64,000 nt of DNA. Source: Tsukamurella pulmonis. GTDB lineage: Bacteria > Actinomycetota > Actinomycetes > Mycobacteriales > Mycobacteriaceae. Positions 27,008 to 36,239 of this stretch are shown piece after piece. The position numbers were made by a program, and so were the translations under genes. The stretch lies in contig NZ_FNLF01000002.1 of NCBI RefSeq assembly GCF_900103175.1, positions 2,618,136 to 2,682,135 on the forward strand. Direction: 5' to 3'. Within the stretch, counting starts at the first letter, position 1. Every line of letters starts with the position of its first letter. The notes under the pieces are model-generated. The model was not told where the DNA came from and did not search any database. It saw only the letters and a list, made by a program, of their open reading frames with translations.

Positions 27008-28732
27008 GTGAAACTCCTCAGGTTCCTGCTCTCGATCTCGCCCGCCGCGATCGCCGCGGCCGTCGTCGCCGGCCTGATCGCGGGTGGCGCGAACGCCTAC
27101 CTGCTCACCCTCATCAACGGCCTGGTCGCGCCGGGCCCGATGCCGACGGTGACGATCACCCGGTTCGCCCTGACCGCACTCGTCGTGGTGGTCGCGGGGG
27201 TGGCCTCGCAGCTGATACTGCTGCACCTGGCGCAGGCGGCGGTGTACCGCCTGCGGGCACGGCTCTCGCAGCGCGTCCTGGCCGCGCCGCTCGAGCACAT
27301 CGAGCGGCTCGGCGACCACCGCCTGCTCGCGACGCTCACCGAGGACGTGCGCTCGCTGTCGATGGCCGTCTCCGGGATCCCGGGACTGTGCATCGACCTG
27401 GCCACCATCATCGGCGCGCTGGCCTATCTCGCGACGGTCTCCGGCCCGCTGTTCGCGGTATCGGTGGCGGGCACGCTCGTGGGGATCGCGTGCGTGGAGA
27501 CGGTGCTGCGCCGCGTCCGGGAGACCTATCGCGGGGCCCGCGAGCTCGACGACGCGCTGATCGGCTCGTTCCAGGAGGTCACGCACGGCATCAAGGAGCT
27601 CAAGCTGCACCGCGCCCGGCGCGCGGACTTCCTGGAGCGCTCGCTGCTCGGCACCGCCCAGGACCTGCGCGCCGCGCACGTGTCCGCAGGCACCCGGTTC
27701 GCGGGCGGCCAGGCGCTGGGGCAGGTCCTGCAGCTGGGGACCATGATGCTGATCCTGTTCGTGCTGGCCCGCGCCCTGGAGCTGCCGCGCGAGACGATGA
27801 TCGGATACGTGCTGGTCACGACGTTCCTGTCGATGCCCATGCAGAGCCTCATGCACCGCATCCCCGACCTGCTGCGCGGCGACGTCGCGCTGGCGAAGAT
27901 CCGCGGCCTGGACCTGTCGCTGGAGACCCCGCGCGACGAGTCCGCGCTCCCGCACGACGATCGCCCGCTGTCGGACGGCACCGTCGAACTGCGGGGCGTC
28001 GGCTACGAGTACCTGCCCGAGCCCCCGCCCATGGGCCCCGGCCACCGACCGCCCGGACCGGGCGGGCCCGGAGGCCTCCCGCCGCACCCGCCCCAGGGGC
28101 CACCGCCCGGGGCTCCGCACGGCTTCCGCCTCGGCCCCGTCGACCTGACGCTGCGGCCCGGTGAAGTGACCTTCGTCGTGGGCGGCAACGGCAGCGGCAA
28201 GTCGACGCTGGCGAAGCTGATCTGCGGGCTCTACGCGCCGCGGATCGGTGAGATCCGTGCCGGAGGCGAGCCGATCGGGCCCCACAACACCGAATGGTTC
28301 CGGCAGCACACGACCGCGGTCTTCGCCGACTTCCACCTGTTCGACGACTACCTCGGGCTGTCCGCGGACGACCTGGACCACCGCGTCCGCGGGCTGCTGC
28401 ACGAGCTGGAACTGGCGCACGCGGTGACGGTGCAGGGCGGCCGGCTGTCCACGCTCGCGCTCTCCACCGGGCAGCGCAAACGGCTGGCGCTGCTGACCGC
28501 GCTGCTCGAGGACCGCCCGGTGTACCTGTTCGACGAGTGGGCCGCCGACCAGGACCCGCGGTTCCGCGAGGTCTTCTACGACCGGATCATTCCGGACCTG
28601 ACAGCACGGGGGAAGACAGTGGTCGTCATCACACACGACGACCGGTACTTCGACCGCGCCGACCAGCTGGTGAAACTGGACTTCGGCCAGGTGGTCCCGG
28701 CGTCGGCGACGATCGCGCGCGGAGTAACCTGA
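27008..28732 (+). CDS. Cyclic-peptide/siderophore-type ABC exporter (PvdE/SyrD-like, half transporter)
   Basis: A 574-residue fusion of a membrane domain (about six helices in residues 1-300) and an ATPase. Walker [10 protein letters not shown] is near residue 394, signature [12 protein letters not shown] near 486, Walker [14 protein letters not shown] near 504 and the H-loop THDD near 540. The LSTGQ signature and [10 protein letters not shown] are typical of the cyclic peptide transporter family. A Pro/Gly-rich insert (about residues 338-375, repeated PPGPGGPGG) interrupts the start of the ATPase. It follows the PKS by 7 nt and probably exports its product or a lipid precursor. Confidence 0.85.
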   Translation: MKLLRFLLSISPAAIAAAVVAGLIAGGANAYLLTLINGLVAPGPMPTVTITRFALTALVVVVAGVASQLILLHLAQAAVYRLRARLSQRVLAAPLEHIERLGDHRLLATLTEDVRSLSMAVSGIPGLCIDLATIIGALAYLATVSGPLFAVSVAGTLVGIACVETVLRRVRETYRGARELDDALIGSFQEVTHGIKELKLHRARRADFLERSLLGTAQDLRAAHVSAGTRFAGGQALGQVLQLGTMMLILFVLARALELPRETMIGYVLVTTFLSMPMQSLMHRIPDLLRGDVALAKIRGLDLSLETPRDESALPHDDRPLSDGTVELRGVGYEYLPEPPPMGPGHRPPGPGGPGGLPPHPPQGPPPGAPHGFRLGPVDLTLRPGEVTFVVGGNGSGKSTLAKLICGLYAPRIGEIRAGGEPIGPHNTEWFRQHTTAVFADFHLFDDYLGLSADDLDHRVRGLLHELELAHAVTVQGGRLSTLALSTGQRKRLALLTALLEDRPVYLFDEWAADQDPRFREVFYDRIIPDLTARGKTVVVITHDDRYFDRADQLVKLDFGQVVPASATIARGVT

Positions 28733-28772
28733 TGGGTACCTATCACGCGCTACGAAGGGGTTGAAGTACTTC

Positions 28773-30962
28773 ATGGTTGACACCGCCCGGACATCCGTCG
28801 CCGGCCTCGAGGTCGCAACGGTCCTCTACGACTTCATCAACGACGAGGCGCTTCCGGGCACCGGTGTGGACCAGGCCGCCTTCTGGGAGGGCGCCGCGAA
28901 GCTGATCGCCGACCTGGTGCCGAAGAACAAGGCGCTGCTGGCCACCCGCGACGAGCTGCAGGCGAAGATCGACGCCTACCACGCCGCCGCCCCGGGCGAG
29001 ATCACCGACTTCCCCGCGTACAAGCAGTTCCTCACCGAGATCGGCTACCTCGTGCCGGTCCCGGAGGACCGCGAGATCACCACGAGCAACGTCGATTCCG
29101 AGATCACCTCGACCGCCGGCCCGCAGCTGGTGGTCCCGATCCTCAACGCGCGCTTCGCGATCAACGCCGCGAACGCCCGCTGGGGCTCGCTGTACGACGC
29201 GCTCTACGGCACCGACGCCATCTCGGAGGCCGACGGCGCCGAGAAGGGCAAGGGCTACAACAAGGTCCGCGGCGACAAGGTCATCGCGTTCGCCAAGGAC
29301 TTCCTCGACAAGGCCGTGCCGCTCGAGTCCGGCTCGCACGCCGACGTCATCGAGTACCGCATCAACGGCACCGAGCTGCTCGCCACCGTCGCCGGCGCGT
29401 CCGGCTCCAGCGAGGACGCCTCCGTCTGCCTGGCCGACCCCGCGGCCTTCGTGGGCTACACGGGCGACAAGAGCGCCCCGTCGGGCATCCTGCTGCGCCA
29501 CAACGGCCTTCACCTCGAGATCCAGATCGACCCCGCCTCCCCGATCGGCTCGACCGACCGCGCGGGCGTCAAGGACGTGCTCGTGGAGTCCGCGGTCACC
29601 ACGATCATGGACTTCGAGGACTCGGTCGCGGCCGTCGACGCCGACGACAAGGTGCTCGGGTACCGGAACTGGCTGGGCCTGAACAAGGGCGACCTCGCGG
29701 AGGAGGTCAGCAAGGGCGGCAAGACCTTCACCCGCACGCTGAACCCGGACCGCGTCTACACCGCCGTCGACGGCTCGGAGCTGGTGCTGCACGGCCGTTC
29801 GCTGCTGTTCGTCCGCAACGTGGGCCACCTGATGACCACCGACGCGATCCTCCTGGACGGCGAGGAGATCGGCGAGGGCATCCTCGACGGCATCGTCACC
29901 TCGCTCATCGCGATCCACGGCCTCACCGGCGAGATCCGCAACTCGCGCACCGGCTCGGTCTACATCGTCAAGCCGAAGATGCACGGCCCCGAGGAGGTCG
30001 CCTTCGCCGCGGAGATCTTCGCCCGCGTCGAGCAGATCCTGGGCCTGCCGGCACTCACGCTCAAGGTCGGCATCATGGACGAGGAGCGCCGCACGTCGGT
30101 GAACCTCAAGGCCGCCATCGCCGCCGCGAACGACCGCGTCGTGTTCATCAACACCGGCTTCCTCGACCGCACGGGCGACGAGATCCACACCTCGATGGTC
30201 GCGGGTCCGATCGTCCGCAAGGGCGAGCTCAAGGGCCAGACCTGGTACCCCGCCTACGAGGACAGCAACGTCGACATCGGCCTGCACGCGGGCCTGCAGC
30301 ACAAGGCACAGGTCGGCAAGGGCATGTGGGCCATGCCCGACCTGATGGCCGCGATGCTCGAGCAGAAGATCGCCCAGCCCAAGGCCGGCGCCACCACCGC
30401 CTGGGTGCCCTCGCCCACCGCCGCGACGCTGCACGCCCTGCACTACCACCTGGTGGACGTGTTCGAGGTGCAGAACGAGATCGCCAAGCGCGATCCCGCA
30501 TCGGTCGACGACATCCTCACCATCCCGCTCGCGAAGAACGCGAACTGGTCGGAGGAGGAGAAGCGCGAGGAGCTGGACGAGAGCGCGCAGTCGATCCTCG
30601 GCTACGTGGTCCGCTGGATCGACGCGGGCGTCGGCTGCTCGAAGGTGCCGGACATCCACGACGTGGCACTCATGGAGGACCGGGCCACCCTGCGCATCTC
30701 CTCGCAGCTGCTCGCGAACTGGCTGCGCCACGGCGTCGTCACCGAGGACGAGGTCATCGAGGCGCTCAAGCGCATGGCGCCGGTCGTCGACCAGCAGAAC
30801 GCCGGTGACCCGGACTACCGCCCGCTGGCGCCGGACTTCGACACCAACATCGCCTTCCAGGCCGCGAAGGACCTGATCCTGCTCGGCGGCACGCAGCCGA
30901 ACGGCTACACCGAGCCGATCCTGCACGCGCGCCGTCGCGAGTACAAGGCCGCGAACAGCTGA
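28773..30962 (+). CDS. glcB: Malate synthase G
   Basis: A 729-residue enzyme nearly identical in plan to mycobacterial GlcB (Rv1837c): a [13 protein letters not shown] opening, [17 protein letters not shown]-like core, [25 protein letters not shown], the catalytic Arg in [10 protein letters not shown] and the catalytic Asp in [19 protein letters not shown] near residue 630. It condenses glyoxylate with acetyl-CoA to malate in the glyoxylate shunt. ATG at 28773 gives the [18 protein letters not shown] start that aligns with family N-termini; a TTG at 28761 is possible. Its position after the lipid operon breaks the usual mycobacterial order. Confidence 0.95.
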   Translation: MVDTARTSVAGLEVATVLYDFINDEALPGTGVDQAAFWEGAAKLIADLVPKNKALLATRDELQAKIDAYHAAAPGEITDFPAYKQFLTEIGYLVPVPEDREITTSNVDSEITSTAGPQLVVPILNARFAINAANARWGSLYDALYGTDAISEADGAEKGKGYNKVRGDKVIAFAKDFLDKAVPLESGSHADVIEYRINGTELLATVAGASGSSEDASVCLADPAAFVGYTGDKSAPSGILLRHNGLHLEIQIDPASPIGSTDRAGVKDVLVESAVTTIMDFEDSVAAVDADDKVLGYRNWLGLNKGDLAEEVSKGGKTFTRTLNPDRVYTAVDGSELVLHGRSLLFVRNVGHLMTTDAILLDGEEIGEGILDGIVTSLIAIHGLTGEIRNSRTGSVYIVKPKMHGPEEVAFAAEIFARVEQILGLPALTLKVGIMDEERRTSVNLKAAIAAANDRVVFINTGFLDRTGDEIHTSMVAGPIVRKGELKGQTWYPAYEDSNVDIGLHAGLQHKAQVGKGMWAMPDLMAAMLEQKIAQPKAGATTAWVPSPTAATLHALHYHLVDVFEVQNEIAKRDPASVDDILTIPLAKNANWSEEEKREELDESAQSILGYVVRWIDAGVGCSKVPDIHDVALMEDRATLRISSQLLANWLRHGVVTEDEVIEALKRMAPVVDQQNAGDPDYRPLAPDFDTNIAFQAAKDLILLGGTQPNGYTEPILHARRREYKAANS

Positions 30963-31006
30963 GCAACGCAGCCGAGACCGACACCGCGTCGGATTCCGGG
31001 CCGGTC

Positions 31007-31810
31007 GTGATCGAACCCGATCGCGACCGGCCCGGCGCGTTCACGGTCCTGCTCGACGGCACGCCGCAGAGCTACATCGACACCGGCGACCCCACGAACC
31101 TCGTCTTCGAGTACGTGCGCCGGATCGGGCACGTGATCGACCTCGCCCGCCCGGAGGGCGCGCCGGTGACGGCCGTGCACCTCGGGGGTGGCGGGTTCAC
31201 CCTGCCCCGCTACATCGCGCGGACGCGGCCCGGTTCGCGGCAGCAGGTGCTCGAGGTGGACCGCGCGCTGATCGACGCCGTGCGCGCCGCCGCGCCCCTG
31301 CCCCCGCGCGAGCAGATCAAGATCCGCTGCGCCGACGCCGCCGCGGCGGCCTCCGTGCTGCCGCCCGGGATGCACGGCACCGTCGACCTGATGATCCTGG
31401 ACGTCTTCGCCGGCGCCCGCACGCCCTCCAGCCTGACCACGACGGAGTTCTTCACCTCCCTCACTCCCCTGCTCGGCCCCGGCGCGGTGCTCGCGCTCAA
31501 CATCGCCGACGGTGCGCCGCTCGCCTTCGCCCGCTCGGTGACGGCCACGGTGGCCGGTGTGTTCGGCGAGGTGGCGATCGCGGCGGAGCCCGGCGTCCTC
31601 AAGGGCCGCCGGTTCGGGAACCTGGTCCTGGTGGCCGGGGCCGTGCCGGAACTGTTGGCGAACGGTCTCGCCCGCAGGCTCGCGGGCGACCCGTTCCCGG
31701 GAACGTTGCTCGAGGGCGCCGCCGTGACCAGGTTCACGGGCGGGGCGAAGCCTTTCACCAGCGCGAACGCACAGGAGTCTCCTCTGCCACCCCGCGGCGT
31801 CTTCGGGTAG
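31007..31810 (+). CDS. Spermidine-synthase-like methyltransferase-fold protein
   Basis: A 267-residue protein with the spermidine-synthase Rossmann layout: AFTVLLDGTPQSYIDTGDP (the family's substrate-side strand), AVHLGGGGFTLPRY (nucleotide loop), VLEVDRALID and DLMILDVFAGA. Actinobacterial members of this group lack most polyamine-site residues and their reaction is unknown. GTG at 31007 is annotated. No better codon lies between it and the glcB stop, except a CTG that overlaps that stop as CTGA, as in modB. It is close behind glcB and probably cotranscribed. Confidence 0.7.
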   Translation: MIEPDRDRPGAFTVLLDGTPQSYIDTGDPTNLVFEYVRRIGHVIDLARPEGAPVTAVHLGGGGFTLPRYIARTRPGSRQQVLEVDRALIDAVRAAAPLPPREQIKIRCADAAAAASVLPPGMHGTVDLMILDVFAGARTPSSLTTTEFFTSLTPLLGPGAVLALNIADGAPLAFARSVTATVAGVFGEVAIAAEPGVLKGRRFGNLVLVAGAVPELLANGLARRLAGDPFPGTLLEGAAVTRFTGGAKPFTSANAQESPLPPRGVFG

Positions 31811-31820
31811 GTTGCTCTCG

Positions 31821-32924
31821 ATGGGATCACATCGTTCTGGAACCGGTTCCCGCGGCGTCGCGCGGTGGTTGATCGCCGCTGTCGCCGCCGTCGTTGTCAT
31901 CGCGGCGGTCGCTGCGGCGATGGTCTGGCTGTCGGGCCGCTCCGAGCAGGAGGGCCGCGACGCGGCCGCCTCGTGCGTGCGCGGCGACCTCGCGGTGCAG
32001 GTGGCCGTCGCGCCCGCCCTGGTGGGACCGCTGCAGCGGGTGGCGGAGAGTTTCAACGGCAGTGGCGCCGTCTCGGCGGACTACTGCGCGAAGATCGAAG
32101 TCATGGGGATCGACTCGCCCGTCGCCCTGAACGCGCTCACCGGGACGTGGGACCCGAAGCTGGGCCCCGTGCCGTCGCTGTGGATCCCGGAGAGCACGGT
32201 GTGGACCGCGCGACTGGCCGCGGCCAAGCCGGCGGAGGTGTCCGGCCAGCCCACCTCGGTCGCCTCGTCGCCGGTGGTCCTGGCGGTCCGCGGTTCGGCG
32301 CGCCCCGGCTTCGACGGTGTCCGCTGGCTCGACCTTCCCACGCGGCAGGAACAGTTGCGCATTGCGCTGCCCACGGGCGCCGACGCCGATGGGACCTACC
32401 TCGCGGCCCAGTCCGTGGCGGCCGCGGTGGGGCGTACCGCCGGCGCCGCGCTGTCCGAGGACGCGGCGAAGAGCCCCGTGGTGGTCGGCTCGCTGTCCCG
32501 GTGGGGGAAGGACGCCCCGAAGTCGACGACCGCGGGCGCGGCCCTGGAGGCGCTCACCCGTCCCGGCGACGCGCTGCGGGCCGTACCGGTCACGGAGCAG
32601 CAGCTCGCGGCCTTCGCACGCGGCCGGGGCGATGCGGTGCCCGTCGCGGTGTACCCGGAGGGGCCGACGGCAGCGGCGACCTATCCCGCCGCGGTCCTCG
32701 ACCGCGAGGAGACCACGGATGCCCACGACCGGGCGGCCGCCGACTTCGTGACGTACCTGACCGAGCGCGGCAACGCGAAGCCGCTGGCGGAGGCCGGGTT
32801 CCGGGTCGTGGGTCAGCCCGCACCGGCGAAGACCGCCTCCGTGGAGTTCGGCACCATCGAGCCGCTGGCTCCCGCTTCGAACGGCGCCGTCATCAGCCTC
32901 GTCGAGACGATGAATCGCCGCTAG
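31821..32924 (+). CDS. Membrane-anchored extracellular solute-binding-like protein
   Basis: A 367-residue protein: a single N-terminal membrane anchor (WLIAAVAAVVVIAAVAAAMVW, residues about 15-35) and an external bacterial solute-binding (SBP_bac_11/ModA-like) domain, with VAVAPALVGPLQRVAESFN and VPSLWIPESTVWTARL. In many actinobacteria this domain is followed by a von Willebrand A domain; here the protein ends right after the SBP domain. A TAGGTT -10 element lies 7 nt before the ATG at 31821, suggesting a leaderless mRNA. It is a possible cell-surface adhesion or assembly factor. Confidence 0.65.
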   Translation: MGSHRSGTGSRGVARWLIAAVAAVVVIAAVAAAMVWLSGRSEQEGRDAAASCVRGDLAVQVAVAPALVGPLQRVAESFNGSGAVSADYCAKIEVMGIDSPVALNALTGTWDPKLGPVPSLWIPESTVWTARLAAAKPAEVSGQPTSVASSPVVLAVRGSARPGFDGVRWLDLPTRQEQLRIALPTGADADGTYLAAQSVAAAVGRTAGAALSEDAAKSPVVVGSLSRWGKDAPKSTTAGAALEALTRPGDALRAVPVTEQQLAAFARGRGDAVPVAVYPEGPTAAATYPAAVLDREETTDAHDRAAADFVTYLTERGNAKPLAEAGFRVVGQPAPAKTASVEFGTIEPLAPASNGAVISLVETMNRR

Positions 32925-32960
32925 CCGCCGCGTCCTCCGAGCGGTTCACCCGCGGCATCG

Positions 32961-35051
32961 TCAGAACGGCGGCGGGCCGTCGAACGGCGCCACGACACGC
33001 GTCGGGCGTGGCGCGCCGATCACGGACGCGAGATTCTCCTCGATCGTGCTCACGGTGGTGTTCGCGCGGTCCAGTTCGGCCTGCATCGCCGCGACGTTGC
33101 GCCGCCGCAACCACTCCCGGCGGGCGTGCTCGCGTTGCAGGCGCGTCCGCCCTCCTGGCCGGCTGCCGGGATTCGTCGACGCCGCCGATACCGCCGCCTT
33201 CGGGACGATCCAGCGCACCCGCTCGAGGTCGGGGAACAGTGCGAGCACGGTGCTGCTGGGGTCGACGAGATAGCGCCGCCCGTCCGGCGAGGTCCACAGG
33301 ATCCGTCCGTCCGGCATGCGCGCGTCGATCCACGCGCCCGCGGTCTTGAGCTGGTGATGCGCCACGCACAGCGGTTGCAGCTGATCCGCGGACGTGCCGC
33401 CGCCCTCCCGCGGCGCGCGATGATCGAACTCGCGGCGATGGTCGAGCTGCGCCAGCGCCGCCGGGCGGGTGCAGTACGGAAAGACGCAGCGTGGGTGCAC
33501 CATTCGCAGGTACCGCCGCAGATCGGCAGACGGCCGATACCGGCTGCTCCCCCGCGCCGTCACGATCGGGCCGTGCACACGGCCGGTGTTCTCCGGGCCA
33601 TCCGGTCGTTCGGTTCCTGACGCACCTCCGCGTGGACTCGGATCGCGCGGCTGGTCCGGGTCGTCGTCGGGATCGGGTGGCCCGTCCGGCGGATCGGCTT
33701 CGGGCGGATCACCGTCCGGTGGACCGTCATCGAAGCCCCACCCGTCGCCGGGCCCGTTGTGCCCCTCCAGCCGCACCACGATGTCCGCCCACACCGCTGA
33801 GAAGTCCAGGCGCCCACGAGGACCGTCGCCGATCCCCGCGGGCTCCTGGCTTCCGCGCAGCGGGTCGCGTTCGGCTGCATGCGAGTTCACGCGCTCGTCG
33901 ATCCGCTGCCCGAAGGGGCGGATCCTCGCGCCCTCGCGCGCCGCGAGCTCGCGCGCGCGGTCCAGTGAGATCACACCGTGACCGACCAGGTACCCGAGAC
34001 GGTGCTGGCCGTGACTCGCATCGCCCTGGGCGGCCGTGGCCGCCGGAGCGTCCGCTGCAGTGCGCCGACCGAGCTCCGTCCCCGATGCCACGACGGGTCG
34101 CGCGTCGTCGGGGGACGGTGCGCCGGGAGACGCCAGATCCCGCTCGTTGATGACGACGTTGATCAGGGTCACGAACCGGGTGATCACCCCGTCCGCGTCC
34201 GGCTCGCCGTGGAAACGCGCCTCCCGGTAGCGACAGCCGGACGTCTCGCAGCGGCAACCGAGCGTGCCGTAGCCGCGGGTGAGCTGCACCCACCCGTCCG
34301 CGCGACGCTGCGGCAGCGTCCGCGGATCGGCGTCGCACACGGTGCCCGCGATCTGCTCGACCCGGGCTTCCACTTCGAGGGCGTCCTCCGCCGGCAGTAG
34401 GGCGAACACCGCGGCCATGCCGTCCTGCTCCGGCCGGAAGGCCACCCGACGTTCCTCCAACGCCGCCCGGCGGCGCCGTTCCGCGGCCTCCGCGTCGATC
34501 TGCTCGACGATCACGTCCGCTGCCTCCCTCAACGCGGGGAGCGAGAGCACCTCGTAGTCCGCCTTCAACCGGTCGGCGAGGAGCTCATCGAACCGCCGCA
34601 CCAGCACGTCGTCGAGCGCCTGGGAACGCCGCAGCGCCGCCTCTCCCGCCTTCGGTGAGATCACGTTCTCCCCGATCAGCGCGAACACTCTCGGCAGTCG
34701 CTCGACGAAGCCGATCGCCGTCTCGATCGCGAGCCGCGCCGCCGTCGGGCCCAACCGCAGCAGCGTGGACACTTGCGCCTCCACCGCCACGCCCGCGGCA
34801 GACAACCGCCGTCGAGCCTCCACCGCCTCCGCGAACCCGGCCGGCCGCGCCAGGTACTCGGCCTCGTCATCGGCGTACATCGCGCGATGCAGCGCGTACA
34901 GCGAGGTCATCGTCCGGCAATAGGCCAGCCCTTCCGACCGCCGCTGTTCGAACAGCACCTCAGCGATCACACGCTCGCGGCCCATCGCCGCGACCAGCTC
35001 CGGGGGAATCAACTCCCCCGGTAGATCGCTCAGAGTGGCCGCCTCGCCCAT
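32961..35051 (-). CDS. 13E12-repeat / DUF222 HNH endonuclease-like protein
   Basis: A 696-residue protein with an N-terminal DUF222 domain (about residues 20-330, mostly helical) and a C-terminal HNH nuclease. The nuclease core is CVFPYCTRPAALAQLDH, then DQLQPLCVAHHQLKT, giving the Cys-zinc pairs and the catalytic His/Asn region. A Pro/Asp/Gly-rich linker of about 80 residues (GPPDGDPPEADPPDGPPDPD-like) separates them. The family is multicopy in Mycobacteriales (13E12 in M. tuberculosis) and can be mobile or a phage attachment target. It stands alone between the SBP gene and the acyl-CoA operon. Confidence 0.82.
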   Translation of the reverse strand: MGEAATLSDLPGELIPPELVAAMGRERVIAEVLFEQRRSEGLAYCRTMTSLYALHRAMYADDEAEYLARPAGFAEAVEARRRLSAAGVAVEAQVSTLLRLGPTAARLAIETAIGFVERLPRVFALIGENVISPKAGEAALRRSQALDDVLVRRFDELLADRLKADYEVLSLPALREAADVIVEQIDAEAAERRRRAALEERRVAFRPEQDGMAAVFALLPAEDALEVEARVEQIAGTVCDADPRTLPQRRADGWVQLTRGYGTLGCRCETSGCRYREARFHGEPDADGVITRFVTLINVVINERDLASPGAPSPDDARPVVASGTELGRRTAADAPAATAAQGDASHGQHRLGYLVGHGVISLDRARELAAREGARIRPFGQRIDERVNSHAAERDPLRGSQEPAGIGDGPRGRLDFSAVWADIVVRLEGHNGPGDGWGFDDGPPDGDPPEADPPDGPPDPDDDPDQPRDPSPRGGASGTERPDGPENTGRVHGPIVTARGSSRYRPSADLRRYLRMVHPRCVFPYCTRPAALAQLDHRREFDHRAPREGGGTSADQLQPLCVAHHQLKTAGAWIDARMPDGRILWTSPDGRRYLVDPSSTVLALFPDLERVRWIVPKAAVSAASTNPGSRPGGRTRLQREHARREWLRRRNVAAMQAELDRANTTVSTIEENLASVIGAPRPTRVVAPFDGPPPF

Positions 35052-35271
35052 GCGTTAATGCTACACCTGTTCGACTGAAAGCACGAGGCGAATTCGAACA
35101 CGTCAGGAACGGCCGCGCCCCGATGCCGAGGCGGCGACCGGCGGAGGCGACGCGCCCCACCTCCTGGCGGCGGCCCGACGCCCGGAACCCGTCGCCGCCC
35201 CCACAGAACGGGGCGGGGCAGAGCCTCCGCGAGGGCTGAGCCCGCGAAAACAAGCGATACCGCCTCCGTCG

Positions 35272-35300
35272 TTGACAGTCCAGACGGACTGTGAAACCGT
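35272..35300 (+). promoter_or_regulatory. Crotonase operon promoter with TetR-type operator
   Basis: A perfect -35 hexamer TTGACA (35272-35277) is embedded in the dyad ACAGTCC-AGAC-GGACTGT (35275-35292), with an AACCGT -10 17 nt later. Binding of a dimer to the dyad would block RNA polymerase. The TetR gene at the end of the operon is the likely ligand-responsive repressor. Confidence 0.7.
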
Positions 35301-35333
35301 GTGGCGGTCACCACCACCCTCGAAGGAGCACCC

Positions 35334-36239
35334 GTGCCGTTCACCACCGAGACCGTCGACTACGAGGTGCGCGAGCACCGCGCGTACCTCACGCTCAACC
35401 GCCCCGAGCGCCTCAACGCGATCACCGGGCAGATGGGGTTCGACATCGCCGCCGCCGTCGCGGAGGCCAACGCCGACCCCGACGTCCGCGTCATCGTCCT
35501 GCAGGGCGCCGGTCGCGCGTTCTGCGCCGGATACGACCTCAAGCTCTACGCCGAAGCCGGCGAACAACACCAGTCGCAAGTCTGGGACCCGATCGCCGAC
35601 TACCGGATGATGAAGGCGAACACCGACCACTTCTTCTCGCTCTGGCGCTCGGCGAAGCCGACGATCGCGAAGGTTCACGGCTACGCCGTCGCCGGCGGCA
35701 GCGACATCGCGCTCTCATGCGATCTGGTCGTCATGGCCGAGGACGCGAAGATCGGGTACATGCCCGCTCGCATCTGGGGCTGCCCCACCACCGCGATGTG
35801 GGTGTACCGGCTGGGTGCCGAGAAGGCCAAGCGCATGCTGCTCACCGGCGACACCATCGACGGCACCACCGCCAAGGACTGGGGCCTGGTCATCGACGCG
35901 GTCCCCGCCGCCGACTTGGACGCCACTGTCGAGACGCTCGTCGATCGCATGGCGGGCGTCCCCACCAACCAACTGGTGATGCAGAAGCTCATGATCAACC
36001 AGGCCTACGACAACATGGGGCTGCAGAGCACCCAGAACATGGCGGTCCTCTTCGACGGCATCACCCGCCACTCCCCCGAGGGGCGCTGGTTCGTCGACTT
36101 CGCGCAGGCCCACGGCTTCGGCGCCGCTGTGCAGTGGCGCGATACCGGGCGCTTCATCCCCGACGGCGGCGGCCCCGTCCCGTCGCGCGACGAGATCGCG
36201 GAGATGAAGGCCGAACTCGACGCGGCGGCGGCCCGATGA
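35334..36239 (+). CDS. Enoyl-CoA hydratase/isomerase (crotonase) family protein
   Basis: A 301-residue crotonase: the N-terminal strand VREHRAYLTLNRPERLNAI, oxyanion-hole loops GAGRAFCAGYDLKLY and KVHGYAVAGGSDIAL, and a helical C-terminal region with QLVMQKLMINQAY. The usual catalytic Glu pair cannot be assigned with certainty by reading, so hydratase versus isomerase activity is open. The GTG at 35334 follows GAAGGAG; a GTG at 35301 is too close to the promoter. It is first in a crotonase-acyl-CoA ligase-TetR operon that looks like an inducible acyl-CoA degradation unit. Confidence 0.82.
   Translation: MPFTTETVDYEVREHRAYLTLNRPERLNAITGQMGFDIAAAVAEANADPDVRVIVLQGAGRAFCAGYDLKLYAEAGEQHQSQVWDPIADYRMMKANTDHFFSLWRSAKPTIAKVHGYAVAGGSDIALSCDLVVMAEDAKIGYMPARIWGCPTTAMWVYRLGAEKAKRMLLTGDTIDGTTAKDWGLVIDAVPAADLDATVETLVDRMAGVPTNQLVMQKLMINQAYDNMGLQSTQNMAVLFDGITRHSPEGRWFVDFAQAHGFGAAVQWRDTGRFIPDGGGPVPSRDEIAEMKAELDAAAAR

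Noticed and set aside
28743-30926. A 727-codon open frame antisense to glcB
   Set aside because: Composition of a shadow frame (Val/Arg/Asp/Gly); glcB matches the family end to end.
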